Assembly (NCBI RefSeq): GCF_002807685.1
Contig: NZ_PEAX01000008.1
Coordinates: 1 to 64,000, forward strand
From: Neoalteromonas flava
GTDB lineage: Bacteria > Pseudomonadota > Gammaproteobacteria > Enterobacterales > Alteromonadaceae
Direction of reading: 5' to 3'
DNA length: 64,000 nucleotides
Shown here piece by piece: positions 26,213-35,738 of this stretch. The notes under the pieces were generated by a model, which saw only the letters and a program-made list of their open reading frames with translations, ran no database searches and was not told the DNA's origin. The translations under genes and the position numbers were made by a program. Each line of letters starts with the position of its first letter. The stretch's first letter is position 1.

Positions 26213-27056
26213 CCCGAACTTGAATATTATCGATAAGCCGTGTTTTACCTAAAAACGCGGCAGCTAAGATCACTAAATCTTTATCTTCATGCCCTGGGTG
26301 CAGCAAAGTGCTGGCGGCTCTAATTTCAATATAGTCAGGTTTAAATCCGGCTTCCGCGAGTTTGTTTTTGGCACTGGTGATCATGCTTGAATAATCAAAC
26401 CGTCCGGCTTGAACTTGCTCCGCTAGGGTAGCAATTGTTTGATACAGCAATGGCGCTTTTTGACGCTCATCTTCGGTTAAATAACCATTGCGTGAACTCA
26501 TTGCCAGTCCGTCTACTTCACGCTCGGTGGGAACACCGTAAATCTCTAAATTCATTGACAAGTCTGTTACCATGGCGCGAATGACCTGTAGTTGCTGGAA
26601 GTCTTTTTCACCGAAAAACGCTTTATTGGGTTGTACCATATTGAACAGCTTACAAACGATAGTAGCAACACCTCGGAAATGCCCTGGTCGACTCGCGCCG
26701 CAAACCATGTAAGACAAGCCGGGAACTTCAACAAACGTCTGCTGCTCAAGTCCTCGAGAGTATATGTCCGACGCTTTTGGGGTAAACACCACATCAACAC
26801 CGAGTGCTTCAAGCGCCGCCAAATCGGCTTGCATCGTACGTGGGTATGCATCTAAGTCTTCGTCGGGACCAAACTGTAACGGATTAACAAAAATCGATAC
26901 CACCACAATACTGGCTTCAGCTTTGGCGCGCTGTACCAGCTTTAGATGACCGTCATGCAAATTTCCCATGGTAGGCACAAATGCGATGACTTCGCCTTTT
27001 AATTGCCAGGTGCGGCGCAACTCTCTTAATGACGTAATGTTTTCAATCACTTGCAT
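26205..27056 (-). CDS. panC: Pantothenate synthetase
   Basis: A 283-residue enzyme that joins pantoate and beta-alanine with ATP. The HIGH-like motif is [34 protein letters not shown] and the KMSKS-like MSSRNGYL are also present. Length matches the family (about 280). It is last in a minus-strand run after panB (26-base gap). Confidence 0.97.
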   Translation of the reverse strand: MQVIENITSLRELRRTWQLKGEVIAFVPTMGNLHDGHLKLVQRAKAEASIVVVSIFVNPLQFGPDEDLDAYPRTMQADLAALEALGVDVVFTPKASDIYSRGLEQQTFVEVPGLSYMVCGASRPGHFRGVATIVCKLFNMVQPNKAFFGEKDFQQLQVIRAMVTDLSMNLEIYGVPTEREVDGLAMSSRNGYLTEDERQKAPLLYQTIATLAEQVQAGRFDYSSMITSAKNKLAEAGFKPDYIEIRAASTLLHPGHEDKDLVILAAAFLGKTRLIDNIQVRVN

Positions 27057-27082
27057 AATGAATTCAAGCTCTGATTTGGGTA

Positions 27083-27877
27083 TTACTCGAAACTGTGTGC
27101 AGCGTCTGGAAACTGCCCACTTTTAACTTCTGCAACAAACTGTGCAACCGCTGAGGGTATGTCTGCACTCTCAGCGAGGTAATTCTTAGAAAACTTAGGC
27201 ATATAGTTTGCGCTGACACCTAACATGTCATGCATGACCAGGATTTGCCCATCACAGTGAACCCCTGCGCCGATGCCAATCACAGGAATACTAACCGCTT
27301 GTGCAATGCGTTTCCCTAACTCCGTTGGAACGCATTCAATTACCAGCAGTTGAGCGCCGGCACTTTCCAGCGCTTGTGCTGACTGGATCAAAGCAAGCGC
27401 TTGCTTATCGTCGCGGCCTTGCACTTTGAAACCGCCAAAGACATGCACGGACTGTGGCGTAAGCCCAATATGCCCGCACACCGGCACCCCACGTTGGACC
27501 AAACCACGAATAGTCTCGCTTAGCCACTCGCCACCCTCTAATTTGACCATGCTCGCGCCACTGGCCATAAGTTTTCCGGCTTCCAGATATGCAGTTTCAG
27601 GCGTGGCATAGCTCATAAAGGGCATATCCGCGATGACGAGTGCATGTTTCGCTCCAGCGCGCACCGCACGGGTATGGTAGGCAATATCGGCAACCGTAAC
27701 ACCTAGCGTGTCATCACTACCATGCAATACCATACCTAACGAATCACCAATTAAAATCACCTCAACGCCAGCGTCATCGAAGAGTTTGGCAAAACTTGCA
27801 TCGTAGGCTGTGAGCGCGGTGATTTTTTCCCCTTCATGCTTCATCTTTTGTAAGCTGGCGATGGTTTTCTTTTTCAC
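27083..27877 (-). CDS. panB: 3-methyl-2-oxobutanoate hydroxymethyltransferase
   Basis: A 264-residue enzyme that makes ketopantoate from ketoisovalerate and methylene-THF. It has [66 protein letters not shown] and [12 protein letters not shown]. Its ATG overlaps the folK stop by four bases (27874-27877), so these genes are coupled. Confidence 0.97.
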   Translation of the reverse strand: MKKKTIASLQKMKHEGEKITALTAYDASFAKLFDDAGVEVILIGDSLGMVLHGSDDTLGVTVADIAYHTRAVRAGAKHALVIADMPFMSYATPETAYLEAGKLMASGASMVKLEGGEWLSETIRGLVQRGVPVCGHIGLTPQSVHVFGGFKVQGRDDKQALALIQSAQALESAGAQLLVIECVPTELGKRIAQAVSIPVIGIGAGVHCDGQILVMHDMLGVSANYMPKFSKNYLAESADIPSAVAQFVAEVKSGQFPDAAHSFE

Positions 27878-28404
27878 GCGCTAATCTCCTTAACTTCAGG
27901 TTCACTTCTCATTCGGCGTAAGCCTTTGAGTGAACAGTCGGCAACCCAGGCGGCTAAGGGCCTGCCGTCAGGCATAACCATATCGGGGCCAATTTCAAAC
28001 AACGGCACCAGAACAAACTCTCGCCCAGCCAACCCGTAGTGGGGTACGGTTAATCGTTTAGTTTGGATGATCTGTTGGTCAAATAACAGAATGTCCAAAT
28101 CCATGGTTCTTGGGCCCCAGCGCTCTTGTTTGCGCTCGCGACCAAACAGTTGCTCTATGGATTGTAGTTGATCAAGCAAGGAATCGGCGCTGCAACTGCA
28201 ACGAACATGCATAACGGCATTAACATAATCCGCTTGTTCTTGGGGTCCCATAGGAGCGCTGCGATAGAGTGACGATGCGCGCACAAGCTCTACATCATCG
28301 AGTTCGGTAATCTTATTTATTGCTTGCTGTACCTGCTCGCAGGGCAGACCAAATATTGGACTTGGAATGTTACTCCCAAGCCCAATAAAAACTTGTTCAT
28401 ACAT
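27874..28404 (-). CDS. folK: 6-hydroxymethyl-7,8-dihydropterin pyrophosphokinase
   Basis: About 176 residues; transfers pyrophosphate to the pterin in folate synthesis. Family marks: [28 protein letters not shown] and [15 protein letters not shown]. The open frame continues upstream to 28548, but that part is only the other-frame shadow of pcnB. The ATG at 28404 is right because the conserved protein begins there; it overlaps pcnB by eight bases. Confidence 0.95.
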   Translation of the reverse strand: MYEQVFIGLGSNIPSPIFGLPCEQVQQAINKITELDDVELVRASSLYRSAPMGPQEQADYVNAVMHVRCSCSADSLLDQLQSIEQLFGRERKQERWGPRTMDLDILLFDQQIIQTKRLTVPHYGLAGREFVLVPLFEIGPDMVMPDGRPLAAWVADCSLKGLRRMRSEPEVKEISA

Positions 28405-29782
28405 CGCTTTTCGGTTTCCGCGGTTTACGGTTTTTAGGCGGACGACGGCGCGGCCCTTTACCGCCATTGTTAGCCATTTTACGGCGGCCGTCAGGATCTT
28501 TATTTTGGTATTCTGTCCACCACTGCGCCACTTCAAGCGCCTGACCACCTTCTATTTGTCCGCGAAGCAACATAAAATCATAAGCCGCTCTAAAGCGCGG
28601 ATGGTTAAACAGTGTTTGCGCCCGGCGCCCAAAGCGTTTCGGTAAACGCCATTGGAGTTGCCATATTTCGCGCATTGCAGTGGTAAAGCGTTTCGGGATC
28701 ATCAAACGTCGGGTCTGTGCGCTGAGTATATCATTCATGGCAATGTTAAATGCATCATGGGGTTGCAACCCAGATTCAGCCATCAATTGTTGATGACGCT
28801 CTTCCAATGGATACCAAAGAAATGCGGCGAGTAAAAACGCAGGCGTTACCCGCATCTCGTTGTTGATCCGATTATCGGTATTGATCAACATTTGTTCAAT
28901 CAGTTGATACTCACGGCCAGCCGGGTTGTTTAACACATCCTCTAAACAAGGGAATAGTGGATAAAACAAGCGGTATTCAAGCAATAAGCGGAACGTTTCT
29001 AACGCCTGACCAGACAAGAACAACTTTAAGTATTCTTCAAACAAGCGAGCCGGTGGAATGTTGCTTAACAGTCCAGCTAGGGCGATGATCGGCGTACCGG
29101 TACGCGGTGTAATATGCATATCCAGTTTAGCGGCAAATCGCACAGCGCGAAGCATACGTACAGGGTCTTCACGATAGCGGGTTTCTGGGTCACCAATTAA
29201 CTCAATCTCGCGCTGCTTAATGGCGCGCACACCCTCGGCAAAATCAGTGACGCTATAATCGGCAATGTTGTAGTACATGGCATTGATCGTGAAATCCCTG
29301 CGCTGGGCGTCCTCGTCAATGCTACCAAAGACATTGTCGCGCATCAGCTGCCCATGTTCCGACTGTTTACTGTGATCGGTGGAATCTTCGTCGCTGGTGT
29401 GATGCCCACGAAATGTCGCCACTTCGATAATTTCACGCCCAAAGACAATATGTGCCAAGCGAAAACGTCGGCCAATCAGGCGGCAATTTTTAAATAGACT
29501 TTGCACTTGTTCGGGTGTGGCGTCAGTGACAACGTCAAAGTCCTTGGGATGTTTACCAAGCATAATGTCACGAATACAACCACCGACGAGATACGCTTGA
29601 AAGCCAGATTTGTTAAGGCGGTATAGTACCTTTAGGGCATTATCACTGATTTCTGAGCGGGTAACAGGGTGTTCAGCGCGCGGGATGATCACCGGACGCA
29701 ATTCCTCAGAAGGCAGACTTGTATCCGCTTTGGGTTGACCTGAGAGTGCATTTTTCACTCTACTAAAGACTTTACTGATGAT
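28397..29782 (-). CDS. pcnB: Poly(A) polymerase I, probably with an AUC start codon
   Basis: About 461 residues; adds poly(A) to RNA 3' ends and so speeds decay. Marks: YLVGGCIRDIMLGKHPKDFDV with the catalytic Asp pair, RRFRLAHIVFG, RRDFTINAMYYN and a basic C-terminal tail (RRRPPKNRKPRKPK). The first standard start is GTG at 29758, with no ribosome binding site. The frame stays open upstream and gives IISKVFSR before it, resembling the E. coli N terminus MFTRVANFCRKVL. A good AGGAG at 29792-29796 lies nine bases before an ATC at 29782. E. coli pcnB is known to start at AUU, so a rare AUC start is likely here. Confidence 0.9.
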   Translation of the reverse strand: MISKVFSRVKNALSGQPKADTSLPSEELRPVIIPRAEHPVTRSEISDNALKVLYRLNKSGFQAYLVGGCIRDIMLGKHPKDFDVVTDATPEQVQSLFKNCRLIGRRFRLAHIVFGREIIEVATFRGHHTSDEDSTDHSKQSEHGQLMRDNVFGSIDEDAQRRDFTINAMYYNIADYSVTDFAEGVRAIKQREIELIGDPETRYREDPVRMLRAVRFAAKLDMHITPRTGTPIIALAGLLSNIPPARLFEEYLKLFLSGQALETFRLLLEYRLFYPLFPCLEDVLNNPAGREYQLIEQMLINTDNRINNEMRVTPAFLLAAFLWYPLEERHQQLMAESGLQPHDAFNIAMNDILSAQTRRLMIPKRFTTAMREIWQLQWRLPKRFGRRAQTLFNHPRFRAAYDFMLLRGQIEGGQALEVAQWWTEYQNKDPDGRRKMANNGGKGPRRRPPKNRKPRKPKSDV

Positions 29783-29838
29783 ACGCCTTGGCTCCTGAAA
29801 CGCGATATGCCCAATTAAAGCCAGCTATGATATGCTGC

Positions 29839-30723
29839 TTAAGGCATTTCGACAATAATTTCGCGTTGCCTCGGCCATTTATTCCACGAAAGATGTTCGA
29901 TGGCCCACGCCAAAGTTGCCGATACCGACGATAAATCTTCTTGCTTAGGTATCCTCGCCCCCAGCAACCGAATAACTTTATGTAGATTTTCGACCGCATG
30001 TGCTGCTTGTATTGGCGGTGCGTGATTTTGTTTACTGAGTTTAAAACCTGGTTTGGTGCAAAGCACGGGTAAGTGCAAATAGAGTGGTGCTGGTTTAGCA
30101 AAAGCTTGATAAAGCGCAAGCTGACTCGCCGTTGTCTCCAGTAAGTCCGCGCCACGCACAATGTGACTCACTTGTTGACGAATATCATCTGCTACAACAA
30201 CCAAATTGTAAGCAAATAAACCATCTTTGCGCTTTACAATGAAATCATCAAGATTGTGCGGATCGGCAATCGCTATCTTTCCGAGCAAGAGATCATTAAA
30301 TTCGACGCGAGTTTGGCCTTGATAGAAGCGCAAAGCGGCCCCTTCAACTGGATAGTCTCGTTTCCGACAATAACCGTCGTAGTGACCATGCGGATTGCGT
30401 TCACGTACTTTTGCGCGTGTGCAACGACAGGCGTAAATAGAGTCAGCCAGGGTGGTCAGGCAGCGCTGATAGTAAGCATGCTGCGTTGATTGATAGGTTA
30501 CCGAATCATCCCAGACTAAGCCATGCGCTGATAGCGCCTGCAAGATTGCCTCATCGGCGCCAGGCACACAGCGAGGAGTATCGATATCTTCAATCCTAAC
30601 CAACCATTTGCCGCCGTGCTGTCGAGCATGCAAATAGCTGCACACCGCGGTAAATAATGAACCTAAATGTAAATTGCCACTGGGAGAGGGAGCAAAGCGC
30701 CCTATGTAGGGTTGTTTGCTCAT
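29839..30723 (-). CDS. gluQ: Glutamyl-Q tRNA(Asp) synthetase
   Basis: A 294-residue truncated GluRS paralogue that loads glutamate onto queuosine of tRNA-Asp. The HIGH-like motif is in RFAPSPSGNLHLGSL, zinc cysteines are in YACRCTR and YDGYCR, and the KMSKS-like loop is FKLSKQNHA. No anticodon-binding domain, as expected. Between dksA and pcnB, the usual gamma order. Confidence 0.95.
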   Translation of the reverse strand: MSKQPYIGRFAPSPSGNLHLGSLFTAVCSYLHARQHGGKWLVRIEDIDTPRCVPGADEAILQALSAHGLVWDDSVTYQSTQHAYYQRCLTTLADSIYACRCTRAKVRERNPHGHYDGYCRKRDYPVEGAALRFYQGQTRVEFNDLLLGKIAIADPHNLDDFIVKRKDGLFAYNLVVVADDIRQQVSHIVRGADLLETTASQLALYQAFAKPAPLYLHLPVLCTKPGFKLSKQNHAPPIQAAHAVENLHKVIRLLGARIPKQEDLSSVSATLAWAIEHLSWNKWPRQREIIVEMP

Positions 30724-30732
30724 AAAAAGACA

Positions 30733-30771
30733 GAAAAAAAGCCACGCGAGCAGGCTCGAGTAGCTTTTTTA
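30733..30771 (-). terminator. Terminator between dksA and gluQ
   Basis: A short stem with GAGC/GCTC at its core, flanked by AAAAAAGC and GCTTTTTTT on the minus strand. The T run after the stem fits termination of dksA; the stem is nearly symmetric and could work both ways. Confidence 0.75.
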
Positions 30772-30796
30772 ACACTCCAACTAACGGTTGCGCCCA

Positions 30797-31246
30797 TTAG
30801 CCTTGTAATTGCTTTTCCTTGATTTCTGCCATTGTTTTGCAGTCAATACAAAGGTCTGCGGTCGGGCGTGCCTCTAATCGGCGAATACCAATTTCAATGC
30901 CGCATGAATCACAAAAACCAAAATCATCATCTTCAATACGCTTTAACGTTTTCTCGATTTTCTTGATCAATTTCCGCTCGCGGTCGCGCGTGCGCAGCTC
31001 TAAACTGAACTCTTCTTCTTGCGCTGCTCGATCCACTGGGTCAGGGAAGTTTGCTGCTTCGTCTTTCATGTGGGTAACAGTGCGATCGACTTCTTCTCGC
31101 AATTGGTCACGCCAAGCTTTGAGGATCAGACGGAAATGTTCCATCTGCTTCTCGTTCATGTACTCTTCGTCTTTGCCTTCTTGATATGCCTGTAGGCCGG
31201 CTAGCGCCAAAAGACCAAGAGGCTTATTTTCTTTAGTGGTTGGCAT
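30797..31246 (-). CDS. dksA: RNA polymerase-binding transcription factor DksA
   Basis: A 149-residue coiled-coil protein that works with ppGpp at RNA polymerase. It has the acidic tip region ([17 protein letters not shown]), and the four-cysteine zinc finger is CDSCG ... LCIDC. Nearly identical to E. coli DksA through its length. The ATG follows GGGAGAAG. It lies between sfsA and gluQ as in other gammaproteobacteria. Confidence 0.97.
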   Translation of the reverse strand: MPTTKENKPLGLLALAGLQAYQEGKDEEYMNEKQMEHFRLILKAWRDQLREEVDRTVTHMKDEAANFPDPVDRAAQEEEFSLELRTRDRERKLIKKIEKTLKRIEDDDFGFCDSCGIEIGIRRLEARPTADLCIDCKTMAEIKEKQLQG

Positions 31247-31472
31247 ATGACACTTCTCCCAGAATCAAATCCATTACATCTACTTTCTTAACGTAAGAGT
31301 ATGTCGTCGTTCTGACAATACTGCAAACACAGTCGCTATTTCCAACGCCGGAATAAAGATGTTGATTTATCTACTCTCAGATGGGTAACAAAAACGTGGC
31401 GTGATTTGCTAGCCATCGTGCTAAAAACAAGCGGCAAATATGGCGTTGTTCTGATAAAAATCAACATTTTTT

Positions 31473-32180
31473 TCACAAGTCAACACTTAGCTTTTGATTT
31501 ATATGAATTTTTTGTTCGTCGATATAGCATTGGTAGGCATAAACCTCTAATCCGGCGCTCACCGCTTCGCGCAGTGCTTGGGCATAACTTGGATCGATAT
31601 GGGCTGCGGGGCGTACCTGGGTAATCCCAGTGTGCTGTACGCAAAAAACTAATGCGCAACGAGAATATGCTGTCAGTTGCTGAGCGAGCTCCTGACAATG
31701 TTTAGCGCCACGACTGGTAACCGCATCCGGAAAATAACCAACACCATTGTCTGCTAACGTAACGGATTTAATTTCTACTAAGCATTCTTTTTGCGACGCA
31801 CTGTTGCGTAGTAAAAAATCGAAGCGAGAGTTCGCGTCTTGGGGTTTATATTCAGCGCGAATATGGTCAAAATCAGCAAAATCGGGCAGGCTTTTATTGG
31901 CGAGTGATTCGGCTACAATCTTGTTTGCACGATGTGTATTGATCCCAATCCGGTGGCCCTGCTTATCCTCCACTAGCTCCCACGTATATTGAAGCTTTCG
32001 CTTCGGATTGTTGGCAGGACTCACCCAAGCCCGGAAGCCGGCTTCGGCACAACCGGTCATGGCACCAGTATTGGGGCAATGCGCGGTAATCAGTTCACCC
32101 GAGTCAAGTTCAATGTCAGCAAAGAAACGCTTATAGCGCCGCAGCAGTTTACCGGGGAGGAGTGGTGCTTCGAAATCCAT
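31473..32180 (-). CDS. sfsA: DNA/RNA nuclease SfsA
   Basis: About 235 residues. Family marks: LLRRYKRFFADIELDSGE, HCPNTGAMTGC, GINTHRANKIVAESL, SRFDFLL, CLVEIKSVTL, FPDAVTSRGAKH. The product was first named as a sugar fermentation stimulation protein and is now described as a PD-(D/E)XK-type nuclease-like protein. The frame opens at 32225; the ATG at 32180 has CAGGA before it and gives the family N terminus. Confidence 0.94.
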   Translation of the reverse strand: MDFEAPLLPGKLLRRYKRFFADIELDSGELITAHCPNTGAMTGCAEAGFRAWVSPANNPKRKLQYTWELVEDKQGHRIGINTHRANKIVAESLANKSLPDFADFDHIRAEYKPQDANSRFDFLLRNSASQKECLVEIKSVTLADNGVGYFPDAVTSRGAKHCQELAQQLTAYSRCALVFCVQHTGITQVRPAAHIDPSYAQALREAVSAGLEVYAYQCYIDEQKIHINQKLSVDL

Positions 32181-32237
32181 GGAATCCTGATGTAGGTTTG
32201 TTAAAGTAGCGCGCAAGAATAGCAAAAAGGGCTAATA

Positions 32238-33527
32238 ATGTCGGATTTTACTTTACGCTTAACAACAGAATTACCTAGCGGTGCTTGGCGCGAGGATTCA
32301 TTAATCAGTTTTGAGCAAAATGGGGCCAATATCCACCTCAATGAAACAGGGCTAAATTTGCGTCGTATTCAAAAAGCCGCGCGCATGCTTGAGAGTAATG
32401 CCATCGCTCGCCTGCAATTGACTGGAGATTGGGATATAGAACAGCAATGGGCATTTGCCATCAGCTTTGTGTCGCACAAAGCTAAAACCGAGTTGTTGTT
32501 CTGTGACAACGCAGATAAGGCGACATTGGAACAGCGTTTAAAGGCCCTTGTGTTTACCCGTAAGCTAGTCAATGAAACACCTGAAGTCATGAGCCCGGTG
32601 TATTTGGCTGAACAGGCAGCACAATGGCTGTCAGAACTTGCGCCCAAACACGTGAGTTACCATTTGATCAGTGGTGAAGAACTCGCTGAACAAGGTTGGA
32701 CTGGAATCTACAATGTAGGGCGTGGCAGTGAGCGTCCGCCGACCATGCTAGTGCTTGATTTTAATCCAACAGGCGATAGTCAAGCGCCGGTGACTTCAGC
32801 CTTGGTTGGCAAAGGGATCACCTTTGACAGTGGCGGTTATAGTATTAAATCCAGTGAGGGAATGCTGGATATGAAGTGTGATATGGGTGGAGCGGCAACA
32901 GTTTGCGGTGCGCTTGGGTTGGCGATTATGCAAGGCCTAACCGCGCGTACACAGTTGTTTTTATGCTGTGCAGAAAACTTGATCAGTGGGCATGCGTACA
33001 AATTGGGTGACATTTTGACCTATAAAAATGGGTTGACGGTGGAGATCGTCAATACTGATGCAGAAGGTCGCTTGGTGTTAGCTGATGGCTTAATGGCGGC
33101 GACTGAAAGTGGCGCTTCATTAATTATCGATGCTGCAACACTAACTGGCGCTGCTGTTGCAGCGGTTGGCAATGAGTACAATGCACTGTTTTCATTGGAC
33201 GATGAACTGCGCAATAAGATGTTGCAATGGGCGGCCGCAGAAAATGAGAAAACCTGGCCATTGCCATTGGAGCCATGGCATCAGGAAAAATGCCCGTCAA
33301 ACTTTGCCGACACAGCAAATAGTCGTCCGGTTAAAGGCGGTGGGGCCGGCGGTGCGTCGAATGCGGCAGGATTTCTCTCACGGTTTGTGGGGGCCGATGG
33401 AAAAGGCTGGGCACATTTGGATTTAGCTGCGGCTTATAGTGGCTCCGCAACTAGCACTATGCCTGCAGGCGCTACTGGGCAGGGTATTCGTACCATTGCG
33501 CGTGCACTGCTAGAGCACACGGCGTAA
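32238..33527 (+). CDS. pepB: Peptidase B (leucyl aminopeptidase family)
   Basis: A 429-residue M17 aminopeptidase. Metal and active-site motifs: GKGITFDSGGYSIK, MKCDMGGAATV, NTDAEGRLVLADGL and the C-terminal GAGGASNAAGFLSRF. Length (E. coli PepB 427) and order match PepB rather than the longer PepA. Expected role: intracellular release of N-terminal residues from peptides. Single gene, divergent from sfsA. Confidence 0.93.
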   Translation: MSDFTLRLTTELPSGAWREDSLISFEQNGANIHLNETGLNLRRIQKAARMLESNAIARLQLTGDWDIEQQWAFAISFVSHKAKTELLFCDNADKATLEQRLKALVFTRKLVNETPEVMSPVYLAEQAAQWLSELAPKHVSYHLISGEELAEQGWTGIYNVGRGSERPPTMLVLDFNPTGDSQAPVTSALVGKGITFDSGGYSIKSSEGMLDMKCDMGGAATVCGALGLAIMQGLTARTQLFLCCAENLISGHAYKLGDILTYKNGLTVEIVNTDAEGRLVLADGLMAATESGASLIIDAATLTGAAVAAVGNEYNALFSLDDELRNKMLQWAAAENEKTWPLPLEPWHQEKCPSNFADTANSRPVKGGGAGGASNAAGFLSRFVGADGKGWAHLDLAAAYSGSATSTMPAGATGQGIRTIARALLEHTA

Positions 33528-33554
33528 TATGGAAGTGGGCGCATTTAGCAGTAG

Positions 33555-33737
33555 TTAAATGCCGCCCAAACGCTCCGCAAGCTGTTTATAACGCTCTACA
33601 TCGCCTTTATCGAACAAAGGCTTACCATTGCCATCCTTTTCTTTTGCAATCAGCAGGCTTTCTCTTTCAAGGCGCTCCACACGAATTTCTTGCACCCCTA
33701 AAAATTCTGCAACTTCGCTAACTGACATTAAACTCAT
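33555..33737 (-). CDS. Small helix-turn-helix (MerR/excisionase-like) DNA-binding protein
   Basis: A 60-residue protein with an HTH_17/MerR-like start (SLMSVSEVAEFLGVQEIRVERLERESLL) and a wing (DGNGKPLFDKGDVERY). The ATG at 33737 has AAAGGA seven bases upstream; the frame upstream of it is not coding. It is divergent from yhgN with a 114-base gap. Such small proteins are usually regulators; the target is not known. No prophage genes are nearby, so an excisionase role is unlikely. Confidence 0.7.
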   Translation of the reverse strand: MSLMSVSEVAEFLGVQEIRVERLERESLLIAKEKDGNGKPLFDKGDVERYKQLAERLGGI

Positions 33738-33851
33738 AGTCGATTCCTTTAATAAAATTTCAACACGATCGTTATTAATGTAAACCGTAACTATAAATTT
33801 CGCTATAATAGCGTGCAATTTTATCGAGATATCAGGTTTTGCGGAGTTAAG

Positions 33852-34457
33852 ATGGATACGCTATCGGCAGCGGTCATGTTGTTTCTGATCATGGATCCAT
33901 TAGGCAACCTACCAATTTTCACTTCGATCTTAAAGGGTATTGAACAAAAACGGCGGCGCATTGTAGTAGTGCGAGAGTTAGTCGTGGCGTTGGGTATCTT
34001 GTTTGTGTTTCTATTCAGTGGTCAGGCGATCCTTGACTTTCTTAATGTAGGCCAAGAGACCGTGCGGATTGCGGGTGGAGTGATTTTGTTTTTGATCGGT
34101 CTTAAGATGATCTTTCCACAACCGGGTGGCGTGACTGGACTTGCAGTAGGAGAAGAGCCATTCATTGTGCCGCTTGCGGTGCCAATGATTGCTGGGCCGA
34201 GTACGCTTGCAGCGCTGATTTTATTAAGTAATCAAGATCCCTCGCGAATGTTAGATTGGTCACTTGCATTGTTTGCAGCGTGGCTCGTTTCAGCGATTAT
34301 TTTATTGTTTTCGGGGTTATTCCATAAGCTGCTAGGTGAGCGTGGATTGTCAGCCATGGAACGTTTAATGGGGATGATCCTGATCATGATCGCGATTCAA
34401 ATGTTATTAGATGGTGTTAGCGCCTACATCGCGCATGCTACGGAGATTGGTACATGA
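33852..34457 (+). CDS. yhgN: MarC family membrane protein, YhgN type
   Basis: About 201 residues with six hydrophobic segments. Typical MarC marks: LFLIMDPLGNLPIF, VRIAGGVILFLIGLKMI, PFIVPLAVPMIAGPSTLA. Function of the family is unsettled despite the name. The frame opens earlier; the ATG at 33852 has GGAG five bases before it. Its stop overlaps the start of yjaG (ATGA). Confidence 0.9.
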   Translation: MDTLSAAVMLFLIMDPLGNLPIFTSILKGIEQKRRRIVVVRELVVALGILFVFLFSGQAILDFLNVGQETVRIAGGVILFLIGLKMIFPQPGGVTGLAVGEEPFIVPLAVPMIAGPSTLAALILLSNQDPSRMLDWSLALFAAWLVSAIILLFSGLFHKLLGERGLSAMERLMGMILIMIAIQMLLDGVSAYIAHATEIGT

Positions 34458-35050
34458 GTAACCAGCAACAAAAATTATCAACCTTTGCGCAAGTTAGAGG
34501 CTTGTCTAAAGTGCAAGGTGTTGGCTTTTGTGCAACGTTATTACAACGTCAAATAGCCAATTTTTCGCTGTTTTGCGAATTGTGTGACTGGGATGGCGAT
34601 GCACAAATGCAAAAAGCCTTGGCGCAATTGTGGCTTGCCTACGATGCGTTAGTCGCGAAACGCAAAATCACGACCAATTTCGCTCTGTTAAAGGATAAGG
34701 TCGAAGAGGCAAGTCCTGACCCCCAAGCCTTTGATAACTTCGGAGTTTATCCTGCTGTGGATTGCGCTATGGCGATGGTTGCCGCATTGAGTTTAGTCTC
34801 CGGTGACGATGAACAAGGCGCTGTGGCAGTCAGTAAACTGTCGCAGGGCAGTGTTGAGGCTGTCATACTGGCTACCGAAGGTGAGCTGGATAATGTGGCG
34901 ATTAAACAACATCCTTTGATGCAGCGTGAAGTCGATTTTCAACAAGCGCTGCTCGATCGGTTAACACAGTCATTGCCGGCAGCTGATGAATTGCGCGATC
35001 TAGCGTTAGTCGATAACGCGACCAATATCGGGGTTAGTTTAGAGGACTAA
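34454..35050 (+). CDS. yjaG: DUF416 family protein YjaG
   Basis: A 198-residue cytoplasmic protein of the DUF416 family (VGFCATLLQRQIANFSLFCE, DNFGVYPAVDCAMAMVAAL, QHPLMQREVDFQ). Function unknown. Coupled to yhgN by a four-base overlap and convergent with rsmD, also by four bases. Confidence 0.88.
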   Translation: MSNQQQKLSTFAQVRGLSKVQGVGFCATLLQRQIANFSLFCELCDWDGDAQMQKALAQLWLAYDALVAKRKITTNFALLKDKVEEASPDPQAFDNFGVYPAVDCAMAMVAALSLVSGDDEQGAVAVSKLSQGSVEAVILATEGELDNVAIKQHPLMQREVDFQQALLDRLTQSLPAADELRDLALVDNATNIGVSLED

Positions 35051-35658
35051 CGCGTCCAAACCCCAAAAGCGACTTGTGCTGTGTTTTTTTGTTTCTGACA
35101 CGTTAGACCAAATTGAGCGGGCAATTCATTCAGGGAACGTTCTGTTTCAATATAGATTTTTGCCTGCTCCGCTAAAACGTTTCCTTTGGTTAAAACATCT
35201 AATATCGGCGCGAGTAAGTCTTGTTGAAACGGCGGGTCAAGAAAAACCAGGTCAAACGTTTCGGAACAATTTTGTAGATAGTTTAACGCGTCGTTGACCG
35301 TCACCTGTGTCGCTATAGCTGGTGCCTTTAGTGTCGCTATGTTTGCACGGAGCTGCTCGGCGACACGTTTATCTTTCTCCACAAAGTGCACGGACTTGGC
35401 ATAGCGCGAGAGGGCCTCAAAACCCAAGCCACCACTGCCGGCAAATAAATCCAAACAGCGTGCATCGCGGACATCATGCATTAACCAATTGAACACAGTT
35501 TCTTTGGTTCGGTCCGTGGTTGGCCGCAAGCCTTGGGCATCGAGTACAGGCAGCTTTCGGCCGCGCCATTGACCCGCAATGATGCGGATACTGCCCGCGG
35601 ATGCTTGTTTACTCTGCGGGTTTTGCCGTTTTCTGTCTCGCTTCATGGGGGCTGGCAA
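35047..35658 (-). CDS. rsmD: 16S rRNA (guanine(966)-N2)-methyltransferase
   Basis: A 203-residue methyltransferase. Marks: IRIIAGQWRGRKLPV, LRPTTDRTKETVFNWL, the SAM loop LDLFAGSGGLGFEALSR and the catalytic FLDPPF. The basic N terminus fits RNA binding. Divergent from ftsY, the standard gamma arrangement. Confidence 0.96.
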   Translation of the reverse strand: MPAPMKRDRKRQNPQSKQASAGSIRIIAGQWRGRKLPVLDAQGLRPTTDRTKETVFNWLMHDVRDARCLDLFAGSGGLGFEALSRYAKSVHFVEKDKRVAEQLRANIATLKAPAIATQVTVNDALNYLQNCSETFDLVFLDPPFQQDLLAPILDVLTKGNVLAEQAKIYIETERSLNELPAQFGLTCQKQKNTAQVAFGVWTR

Positions 35659-35738
35659 TGTTAAGATGTCCGTTTAATTAATTACAATTGCTAGTGTACC
35701 CGAAATCAAGGGATACGTTGAGATGGAAGCAAGCCTAG

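Noticed and set aside
28405-28548. Longer N terminus for FolK.
   Set aside because: This part overlaps the Arg/Lys-rich tail of pcnB in another frame; the conserved FolK start is at 28404.
33555-33737. Reading the small HTH protein as a phage excisionase.
   Set aside because: No integrase or phage genes nearby, and it sits stably between housekeeping genes, so a small regulator is more likely.
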